Assembly (NCBI RefSeq): GCF_024498075.1
Contig: NZ_JANHOF010000007.1
Span: 62,001 to 126,000, forward strand
Length of the DNA stretch: 64,000 nucleotides
Origin: Paenibacillus mendelii
GTDB taxonomy: Bacteria > Bacillota > Bacilli > Paenibacillales > Paenibacillaceae
Reading direction: 5' to 3'
The notes below the pieces were generated by a model, which saw only the letters and a program-made list of their open reading frames with translations, had not been told where the DNA came from and ran no database searches. A program made the translations under genes and the position numbers. Below, piece after piece: positions 51,513-58,906 of this stretch. Within the stretch, counting starts at the first letter, position 1. Each line of letters begins with the position of its first letter.

Positions 51513-54086
51513 TTGAGACGTAAAGCAGCGAGATGGATGCTGGCGGGTATCGTAGGGATCTGTTTGGTTTCGTATGTAAGCATACAGATGATTACAACCG
51601 TGAAGGGCGATACCAAGGCAGCTGACAATAAAGAGACAGACCGTGCGTCAAGCCCGGATCAGCAGGCTGAATCAGCCAGTGTTACCGGTACAATGGATAC
51701 TAGCGTAAGCGGGCTAAACCTCGTGAAGGAAAATGAAGCTCTACAGCTGTATATCGATCCATCCACGACAGAAATCGCGATTAAGGACAAACGCAGCGGC
51801 CGGATGTGGTATTCCAATCCGTTGGACCGCGAGTCGGATGAGAAAGCGGAAGCGATTAATCGCGATAATCTATCGGCGCAATTATCCATTGTCTACAACA
51901 ATGATAAAGGACAGACCTTTTATTCGAACAACTTTGCCGAGGCGATCAAGAACAAGCAGTTCGAAATCCTGACCACGGACAAGGGCGTCAAAGTGATTTA
52001 CCAGCTGGGGAACTTCTCGAAGGGGATGGAAGCGATCCCGCAGTTTATTACCAAGCAGCGCATGGACGAGAAGATCCTAAGCAAGCTTCAGGACGAGGAT
52101 ATGAAATTCGAAATTGAAAAACGCTTCTTCCTCGACGAAGCCACGCAGATTTACAAGCGCAAGGAGATGCCGGATTATGTCGTGAAGGATGTTGTCGCCA
52201 TTCTCGACATAGTCGGGTATACGGAAGAGGATGCCAAGCTCGACAATGAACAAAACAAAGGCGGGGAGCAGCAGTCTGCCGCATCCGCGAAGTTCACAAT
52301 TCCGATCGAATACGGCTTGGACGGCGATAACTTCGTGGTTCAGGTTCCGGTCGGAGAGATCAAGGATTCGGCACAGTTCCCGATCTATTCCGTCCAGGTG
52401 CTCGAAATGTTCGGTGCAGCCGGACCGGGCCAGGATGGCTATATGTTTGTGCCGGATGGCTCGGGTGCGCTGATCAACTTGAATAACGGCAAGACGGCTG
52501 CTCTGCCCTATGAGATGCCGCTGTATGGCAAGGATCAGACGCTGAAGGATAAACCGGGCGAGGCGAAGCAATTTACGCAAAAATCGCGGCTGCCTGTGTA
52601 TGGCATGAAACAGGGCGACCAAGCGTTCTTCGTCATCGTCGAAGAAGGCGACGCGGTTGCTTCCATCCTCGCGGATGTGAGTGGACGCGTCAATTCGTAC
52701 AATCGGGTCAGCGCCTCCTTCCTGCTCAAGCCGATGGAGCTGTTTACGTACCGCGCAGGCCAAGTGAAGAAGGACAGTCCGATGTTTCCTGACATGTATA
52801 AGGGCAATATCAAGCTGCGGTATGCATTTCTGTCAGGAGAATCAGCCAATTACGTCGGTATGGCTAAGTATTACCAGGACTATCTGGTTGGCCGGCAGCA
52901 GTTGACGAAGCTGGAAGCGGCTTCAGATACGCCTTTCGTGCTCGATATCATCGGTTCCATTCCTGTACGCGAGACGTTTCTAGGCATTCCCTACCAATCC
53001 GTCAAATCGTTGACGACCTTCGAACAGGCAGAATCGCTGCTCGCGATGCTGAAGAAGAAGGACGTAAACAGCATTCAGCTTCGTTATTCGGGTTGGTTCA
53101 ACAAGGGGATGAATCATGATTATCCCGACGATGTCACGATTGACTCTGTTCTCGGCGGTAAGGACGGCTTTCAGCAATTGGTCCGTTATGCCAAAGAGCA
53201 GCAAATCGACTTATATCCGGATGTCTCCTTCCTCCGGGTGTACCGGAGCGGACACGGATTTAAGCCGTCGCGCGACGGCACCCAGTTCTTATTCCGCAAA
53301 GGCATCAGTCAATATAAGTCCGATTTGGTGACCACGAATCGGGATACGCTGGCTTACTACCTGCTGTCGCCGAGGAAGCTCCTTGATCTGACCAGCGAGT
53401 TTATGAAGACTTACGAGAAGTGGGATGTCGGCGGGATCTCACTGCGCGACCTTGGCGACGATCTGAATTCCGATGTCAAGCAGGATGCGACCCTTGACCG
53501 GCAGAACAGCGCAGCGATCATTACGGAAAGCATGAAGCAGCTGAAAGAGCATGCAGGCAAAACGATGGTCAGCGGCGGAAACGCGGGCGTGCTGCCTTAT
53601 GTTGCGACCATTGTGAATGCGCCTCAAGGGAGCAGTCAGTTGAACATTACGGATGACGAGGTTCCTTTCTACCAAATGGTGCTGCATGGTTATATCGATT
53701 ATGCGGGCATGCCGATCAATATGAATCGTGATCAAAATTACAAGACGAGTGTGCTCAAGACGTTGGAAACCGGGTCGAATGTGTATTACCAATGGTTCTA
53801 TGACAAACCGTCCTCGGTGAGAAATACGGAATTCGACGACTTGTATTCGGCGCATTATGCAAATTGGTTCAACGAGGCCGTGCGTTATTACCGCGAGACG
53901 AACGAAGTGCTCAAGGATGTCAGAAATCAGGCGATTGTCAACCACGAGAAGCTGGCCGATCAGGTATACCGCACGACATATGAAGGCGGGAAGACCATTA
54001 CCGTCAATTATAACAAGGTGGCGGTTACCGTCGAGGGAGTGCGCATGGAAGAGGAAAGTTATGCGGTAGGTGGTGAACAACGATGA
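51513..54086 (+). CDS. DUF5696 protein, exported or membrane-anchored, TIM-barrel-like
   Basis: An 857-residue protein. An N-terminal hydrophobic segment (about 9-28) exports or anchors it. The first 450 residues are beta-rich, with LQLYIDPSTTEIAIKDKRSG and GYMFVPDGSGALINL, similar to domains of glycosidases. The C-terminal half (about 465-800) looks like a TIM barrel: LDIIGSIPVRETFLGIPYQS, VNSIQLRYSGWFN, IDLYPDVSFL and GGISLRDLGDDLNSD. That suggests a glycoside hydrolase-like enzyme, but I cannot identify catalytic acids with confidence. The start is TTG 51513 with GGGGAGGG upstream. It overlaps the next permease gene by 4 nt. Confidence 0.8.
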   Translation: MRRKAARWMLAGIVGICLVSYVSIQMITTVKGDTKAADNKETDRASSPDQQAESASVTGTMDTSVSGLNLVKENEALQLYIDPSTTEIAIKDKRSGRMWYSNPLDRESDEKAEAINRDNLSAQLSIVYNNDKGQTFYSNNFAEAIKNKQFEILTTDKGVKVIYQLGNFSKGMEAIPQFITKQRMDEKILSKLQDEDMKFEIEKRFFLDEATQIYKRKEMPDYVVKDVVAILDIVGYTEEDAKLDNEQNKGGEQQSAASAKFTIPIEYGLDGDNFVVQVPVGEIKDSAQFPIYSVQVLEMFGAAGPGQDGYMFVPDGSGALINLNNGKTAALPYEMPLYGKDQTLKDKPGEAKQFTQKSRLPVYGMKQGDQAFFVIVEEGDAVASILADVSGRVNSYNRVSASFLLKPMELFTYRAGQVKKDSPMFPDMYKGNIKLRYAFLSGESANYVGMAKYYQDYLVGRQQLTKLEAASDTPFVLDIIGSIPVRETFLGIPYQSVKSLTTFEQAESLLAMLKKKDVNSIQLRYSGWFNKGMNHDYPDDVTIDSVLGGKDGFQQLVRYAKEQQIDLYPDVSFLRVYRSGHGFKPSRDGTQFLFRKGISQYKSDLVTTNRDTLAYYLLSPRKLLDLTSEFMKTYEKWDVGGISLRDLGDDLNSDVKQDATLDRQNSAAIITESMKQLKEHAGKTMVSGGNAGVLPYVATIVNAPQGSSQLNITDDEVPFYQMVLHGYIDYAGMPINMNRDQNYKTSVLKTLETGSNVYYQWFYDKPSSVRNTEFDDLYSAHYANWFNEAVRYYRETNEVLKDVRNQAIVNHEKLADQVYRTTYEGGKTITVNYNKVAVTVEGVRMEEESYAVGGEQR

Positions 54087-54970
54087 TGAAAGGCGTTACC
54101 CTGTTACAAAAGAAATCGCTGCTCGGCGTACTGTTCGTCAGTCCGTGGTTTCTGGGATTCATATTCCTGTTTGCGATTCCGCTCTATCAATCGCTTGTGT
54201 ACAGCTTCAACAACCTGGTGGTGGCGATTGGCGGGTTCGATACCGAATTTGCGGGATTGAAGTTCTATGAAGAGATCTTCTATAAACACCCGACGTTCAA
54301 CCGCCTGCTGATGGAATCGATCGTTGATTTGGTCATTAACATCCCTTCCATTGTTATTTTTAGTTTGTTTGCGGCAACGCTGCTGAATCAGAAGTTCCGC
54401 GGGAGAGTGCTGGCGCGCGCGATTTTCTTCCTGCCCGTGCTGCTTGCGACCAATCTGCTTACCATTGAACAGAGCAGCGATTTGGCAACAGTCGCGCAGA
54501 CGGTGACGGGCGGCGTTGATGGGGAAGGCTTGAAGAGCAGCGAGCTCGAAGCGCTCATGCTGCAGTCCGGATTCGGCAGCGGGATTACGAGCTATATTAC
54601 GGGTTCTGTCAATCGGATTTACGAAATCATCAGCCATTCCGGGGTTCAAATCTTAATCTTTCTAGCGGGTCTTCAATCCGTGTCGCCGTCATTATACGAA
54701 GCGGCCAAGATCGAGGGTGCCACAAGCTATGAGTCCTTCTGGAAAATCACATTCCCGATGGTCAGTCCGCTTATTCTGACGAACATCATCTACACGGTAA
54801 TCGATTCCTACAATTACAACAAGCTCAGTGTATTGATCAACGATACGGCATTCAAAGCGCTCGATTTCAGTCTCAGCGCAGCGATGTCATGGGTTTATTT
54901 TGGCGTGACATCGATTATCCTGCTCATCTTGGTTCGTGCAGTCTCAAGCAAAGTATTCTATTACGATTAG
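54083..54970 (+). CDS. CUT1 ABC sugar permease, MalF-like (second pair)
   Basis: A 295-residue permease. Helices start LLGVLFVSPWFLGFIFLFAI and the EAA loop is YEAAKIEGATSYESFWKITF. An inserted segment of about 45 residues (SSDLATVAQTVTGGVDGEGL and following) lies between TM3 and TM4, a known feature of some LplB/YteP relatives. The start overlaps the DUF5696 stop by 4 nt; a second ATG follows at once. Its partner lies after a 275-bp gap holding two kinds of repeat. Confidence 0.9.
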   Translation: MMKGVTLLQKKSLLGVLFVSPWFLGFIFLFAIPLYQSLVYSFNNLVVAIGGFDTEFAGLKFYEEIFYKHPTFNRLLMESIVDLVINIPSIVIFSLFAATLLNQKFRGRVLARAIFFLPVLLATNLLTIEQSSDLATVAQTVTGGVDGEGLKSSELEALMLQSGFGSGITSYITGSVNRIYEIISHSGVQILIFLAGLQSVSPSLYEAAKIEGATSYESFWKITFPMVSPLILTNIIYTVIDSYNYNKLSVLINDTAFKALDFSLSAAMSWVYFGVTSIILLILVRAVSSKVFYYD

Positions 54971-54984
54971 ACTCTTAACACAAG

Positions 54985-55116
54985 CCGCTGCGCAGGCAGA
55001 ATGTTCTTCCGATCGCTGTTGTTCCCGGTTTTCTTTGAATCTCAAGGTAAAGGTAGAACTCCGGGAACAAAGGCGACCGCTAACGCTTCTCCAGAATCAT
55101 TCTTCCTGCTCCGCTC
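54985..55116 (+). repeat. dispersed repeat, copy B
   Basis: Near-reverse complement of copy A at 36005-36137, best conserved at both ends, with the same internal TGTTCCCGG/CCGGGAACA inverted repeat. It lies in the gap between the two permease genes of the second pair. Confidence 0.85.
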
Positions 55117-55153
55117 TTTATACTTTTCTTTCAGATTAATAATGAAAAACCCT

Positions 55154-55231
55154 AGTTTATGCTTACGAAGTGAGTTTCCTACGGAAACTCTTAGCTTATG
55201 CTTACGAAGTGAGTTTCCTACGGAAACTCTT
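55154..55231 (+). repeat. 39-bp tandem repeat, two copies, ending at a ribosome binding site
   Basis: 55154-55192 and 55193-55231 are identical at 38 of 39 positions. Each contains an 8-bp hairpin GAGTTTCC-TAC-GGAAACTC and the last copy runs straight into TAGGAGGG. The period of 13 codons keeps the downstream reading frame open across both copies. Confidence 0.9.
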
Positions 55232-55244
55232 AGGAGGGATTGTT

Positions 55245-56207
55245 CTGAAACACGCTGTGGTTAGAGCTGGCGCAACGGTTACCCGATTTGCGCAAGAGAA
55301 GCAGCCGCTCATCAAGATGCAGCATTGGGCTTGGATCCTCGTCAGGGCGACTCTAGTCACCGGGCTCTGTTTTGTCATCCTGTACCCGCTATTCTTCAAA
55401 ATTTCGATCTCGTTTAAAGCGCGCGCGGATATGCTGGATCCGACCGTACTGTGGATCCCGAAGCATTTTACCTTGGAGAATTTCCGCTTCGCAGCCGAAA
55501 CGTTGAACTACGCCGATACCTTTGTGAACTCCTTATTCATTTCACTGTTAACGACGGTACTGCAAGTTATTTCTTGCGCGCTGGCGGCATTCGGCTTCGC
55601 CCGGCTTAAGTTCAGGGGCAGCGGTATTCTGTTCGCGCTTGCTGTCTTTACGATTGTCGTTCCGTCTCAGACCTTGATGATTCCAACATATTTGAACTAC
55701 CGGTTCTTTGATATTGCCGGTATTATCGGATTGTTCACAGGCACGAATGGCATAAACCTGCTGGACAGCTATTGGCCGTTCATCCTGCAGGCCGCGACAG
55801 GTATGGGGATCAAGAGCGGCTTATTCATCTTTATATTCCGTCAATTCTTCCGGGGCATTCCGAAGGAGTTGGAGGAAGCGGCCTACATCGACGGCTGCAG
55901 CGTATTCCAGACGTTCTACCGGATCATGCTGCCCAATGCTGTACCGGCGATTATTACCGTGTTCTTGTTCTCGTTCGTATGGATGTGGAATGACAACTAT
56001 TTCGTCTCGCTGCTGCTGACGCGGATTAAAGTATTATCCACGATGCTGCCAACGATGTGGACGGCCACACAGTTCGAGGATGGATTGTATGCCTATATGA
56101 TCAAGAATACGGGCGAGCTGCTGTTTATTGCTCCTATAATCATTCTGTATATGTTCGTGCAGCGATATTTCGTGGAAAGCATCGAACGGACCGGCTTGGT
56201 CGGGTAA
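55245..56207 (+). CDS. CUT1 ABC sugar permease, MalG-like (second pair)
   Basis: About 320 residues, six helices, with ISFKARADMLDPTVLWIPKH typical of MalG relatives and the EAA loop EEAAYIDGCSVFQTFYRIML. The start is unusual: AGGAGGG at 55232-55238 is 6 nt from an in-frame CTG at 55245 (then KHAVVRAGATVTRF); a GTG at 55257 is 18 nt away. The frame stays open upstream through the 39-bp repeat, where GTG codons would add VSFLRKLLAYAYE. I take CTG 55245 as most likely. It completes the second permease pair. Confidence 0.87.
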   Translation: MKHAVVRAGATVTRFAQEKQPLIKMQHWAWILVRATLVTGLCFVILYPLFFKISISFKARADMLDPTVLWIPKHFTLENFRFAAETLNYADTFVNSLFISLLTTVLQVISCALAAFGFARLKFRGSGILFALAVFTIVVPSQTLMIPTYLNYRFFDIAGIIGLFTGTNGINLLDSYWPFILQAATGMGIKSGLFIFIFRQFFRGIPKELEEAAYIDGCSVFQTFYRIMLPNAVPAIITVFLFSFVWMWNDNYFVSLLLTRIKVLSTMLPTMWTATQFEDGLYAYMIKNTGELLFIAPIIILYMFVQRYFVESIERTGLVG

Positions 56208-56246
56208 TAGACGCCAACAATATTCGAAGAGGAAAGCGAGAGAAGC

Positions 56247-57497
56247 GTGAATATGGATACAACCGTATTGGCTAAACCTTCTGTTCAGCAGATGGCCTGG
56301 CAGGATCTGGAGTTCGGCATGTTCAGCCATTTCGGCATGAATACCTTCTGCGACCAGGAATGGGGAGAAGGCAACGATTCGCCGGCATTGTTTAATCCGG
56401 TGCAGCTGGATGCCCGCCAGTGGGTACGGACGGCGAAGCAGGCTGGATGTAAATACTTGATTTTCACGGCAAAGCATCACGATGGCTTCTGCCTCTGGCC
56501 GACGGCAACGACCGATTACTCGGTCAAGTCGAGTCCATGGAAGGACGGCAAGGGCGATGTCGTGCGCGAGGTAGCCGATGCATGCCGCGAGGAAGGACTG
56601 CTGTTGGGCTTGTATTTGTCGCCGTGGGACCGTCACGAGCCTTGTTACCCGGACAAAGACGCCTATGACGATTTCTATGCTGCGCAGCTGACCGAGCTTC
56701 TGACACAGTATGGCCCTCTCGTTGAGGTGTGGTTCGACGGAGCAGGCTCCGAGGGCAGGGAATATGACTGGCCGCGTATTATCGGACTGGTGAAGCAATA
56801 TCAGCCGGATGCGATGGTGTTCAACATGGGCTCGCCGACCATACGCTGGGTGGGCAATGAAGACGGAGTCGCCCCTTACCCGTGCTGGAATACAGCCGAG
56901 ACGGCACGAGAAAGCATGTACACGGAGGAGAAGGTCTCTTGGATCGAAGGGACGCCTGCATGGGTGCCGGCGGAATGCGATGTGCCGATCCGCAGCCGTC
57001 ATTGGTTCTGGCATCCGAATGACGAGAGCAGTCTGCACAGCCTGGAGCATCTCTTGGATCTGTACTATCGTTCAGTTGGCCACGGCGCAACGCTGCTGCT
57101 CAATGTGGCGCCGGATGACCGCGGTCTGCTGCCGGACGTCGATGTCTGGCGCATTATTGAGCTGGGCGACGAAATCCGCCGCCGGTTCGGAGCTCCGATA
57201 ACGTCCACAGCGGGCGAAGGTAAGGAAGTCACGCTGGAGCTGGATCAAAACCAGCCTGTCGACCACGTCATTCTAATGGAAGATATCGCCCATGGTGAGC
57301 GCGTCAGGGAATATGTTCTGGAGGCCTGCTGCGGGAATGAGTGGGTGGAGCTGGTGAGCGGAAGTGCCATCGGCCATAAGAAGATCGATCGGTTTGAGAC
57401 TGTTCATACAAGCTTGCTGCGCGTCCGAGCAACAAGCTGCGTAGAGACCCCGATCCTCAGACGTTTCGCGGCTTATCACGTAAGCGGGCAGCAGTAG
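56247..57497 (+). CDS. GH29 alpha-L-fucosidase-like enzyme
   Basis: A 416-residue cytoplasmic glycoside hydrolase family 29 protein with no signal peptide. Conserved parts are FGMFSHFGMNTF near the N-terminus, YLIFTAKHHDGFCLWPT, LGLYLSPWDRHEP, VEVWFDGAG with the expected nucleophile Asp, and GATLLLNVAPDDRGLLPD. A C-terminal beta domain follows (about 330-416). It should remove alpha-L-fucose from imported oligosaccharides. It starts at GTG 56247; an ATG two codons later is also possible. It follows the second permease pair and is in the same operon. Confidence 0.88.
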   Translation: MNMDTTVLAKPSVQQMAWQDLEFGMFSHFGMNTFCDQEWGEGNDSPALFNPVQLDARQWVRTAKQAGCKYLIFTAKHHDGFCLWPTATTDYSVKSSPWKDGKGDVVREVADACREEGLLLGLYLSPWDRHEPCYPDKDAYDDFYAAQLTELLTQYGPLVEVWFDGAGSEGREYDWPRIIGLVKQYQPDAMVFNMGSPTIRWVGNEDGVAPYPCWNTAETARESMYTEEKVSWIEGTPAWVPAECDVPIRSRHWFWHPNDESSLHSLEHLLDLYYRSVGHGATLLLNVAPDDRGLLPDVDVWRIIELGDEIRRRFGAPITSTAGEGKEVTLELDQNQPVDHVILMEDIAHGERVREYVLEACCGNEWVELVSGSAIGHKKIDRFETVHTSLLRVRATSCVETPILRRFAAYHVSGQQ

Positions 57498-57532
57498 AAG
57501 TCCCTGGGGATACAAAAGGAGAGTAGAAGCGG

Positions 57533-58705
57533 ATGAGCAAAGTGAAGGTAGCGCTGATTGGCGCCGGTCTTCGGGGGGGCGGGTACACCCATTATGCCTT
57601 GAAGCATCCGGAGATGATGCAGGTGGTGGCCGTAGCGGATCCGAACGACGAACGTAGAGAGAGGATGCGGAGCAACCACAGCATCGATCCATCCCGGAGC
57701 TTCTCCGGTTGGCATGAGCTGCTTGCGCAGCCAAAGCTCGCGGATGCCGTTCTGATCTGTACGCAGGATCGTATGCATTATGAACCAACGATGCGGGCGC
57801 TGGACATGGGGTATCACGTGCTGCTGGAGAAGCCGATGTCGCCCGATCCACAGGAATGCATGGAGATGGGGGAGAAAGCGCGCCAGTGCGGCCTTATTTT
57901 CTCGATTTGCCATGTGCTTCGCTACACCAAATTTTTCGGAACCATCAAGCGGCTCCTTCAAGAAGGGGCGATCGGCCGGCTGATGTCCATTCAGCATAAC
58001 GAGAATGTGGCCTACTGGCATCAGGTGCACAGCTTTGTTCGCGGCAACTGGCGGAATGCAACCGAATCGAGTCCCATGATCGTGGCGAAGTCATGTCACG
58101 ATATGGATATCCTGCTGTGGCTTGCCGGGGAGGATTGTCTCCGGGTGTCCTCGTTCGGCGCACTGTCTTATTTCAAAGCGGAGAATGCGCCCCCGGGGGC
58201 GCCGCTTCGCTGTACGGACGGCTGTCCTGCAGCCGACTCATGCTTGTATTATGCGCCGGATATCTATCTTGGCGACAATCCGGGTTGGGTCGCGGATGCG
58301 ATCAGTGATGATCCCAGCCCAGCGGCTCGCTTGAAGGCCTTACAGGAAGGGCCATACGGACGCTGTGTCTATCACTGCGATAACGATGTTGTCGATCATC
58401 AGGTCGTCAACTTTGAATTTGAGAAGGACATTACCGCCACGTTCACCATGACGGCATTCACGAAGGATTGCACCCGAACGCTGAAATTAATGGGTACGGA
58501 GGGCGAGATTCGCGGGGCGATGGAGAAGAATGAAATCGAGCTGATTCGTTTCGATCGCGAAGCGCCGGAGCAAATTACGCTCGAATATCCGGTGGGCCAT
58601 GCCGGTCATGGAGGAGGCGACGAGGGGCTGATCGCCGACTTCATCCAGCTCATATCCGAGGGCGGCAAGAAAAGCGGGTTAACCTCGGCCCAGAATTCGG
58701 TGTAA
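57533..58705 (+). CDS. Gfo/Idh/MocA-family oxidoreductase with premature stop
   Basis: A 390-residue NAD(P)-dependent sugar or inositol oxidoreductase. The Rossmann motif is VALIGAGLRGGGYTHYAL, the EKP motif is HVLLEKPMSPDP, and the C-terminal domain carries SPMIVAKSCHDMDILLWLAG. A cysteine cluster (RCTDGCPAADSCLYY) typical of one subgroup is present. The TAA at 58703-58705 cuts off the expected end: the same frame continues with SHLMAFAAERARVEQ and so on to a TAG at 58790-58792, like the usual C-terminus of the family. AAGGAGAG lies 8 nt before the ATG. It probably modifies a sugar released by the neighbouring glycosidases. Confidence 0.87.
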   Translation: MSKVKVALIGAGLRGGGYTHYALKHPEMMQVVAVADPNDERRERMRSNHSIDPSRSFSGWHELLAQPKLADAVLICTQDRMHYEPTMRALDMGYHVLLEKPMSPDPQECMEMGEKARQCGLIFSICHVLRYTKFFGTIKRLLQEGAIGRLMSIQHNENVAYWHQVHSFVRGNWRNATESSPMIVAKSCHDMDILLWLAGEDCLRVSSFGALSYFKAENAPPGAPLRCTDGCPAADSCLYYAPDIYLGDNPGWVADAISDDPSPAARLKALQEGPYGRCVYHCDNDVVDHQVVNFEFEKDITATFTMTAFTKDCTRTLKLMGTEGEIRGAMEKNEIELIRFDREAPEQITLEYPVGHAGHGGGDEGLIADFIQLISEGGKKSGLTSAQNSV

Positions 58706-58906
58706 AGCCATCTGATGGCCTTTGCGGCGGAGCGGGCGAGAGTGGAGCAACGGGTCATCGCGATGAAGGATATGTACGCCATTCGAGGTTAGTGAAGCTT
58801 TTATGGGAATGCACGGTTACGGGAGATCTCTTATATGGCGGCTCTTCTAATCGGGAGGGCCGCTTCGTGTTTATCATCCATTGAGGAATGGGGAGAGGAT
58901 CGAATC

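Noticed and set aside
51344-51628. Minus-strand frame across the end of the NHL-YIP1 gene
   Set aside because: Antisense to two well-supported genes, with no initiation signal.
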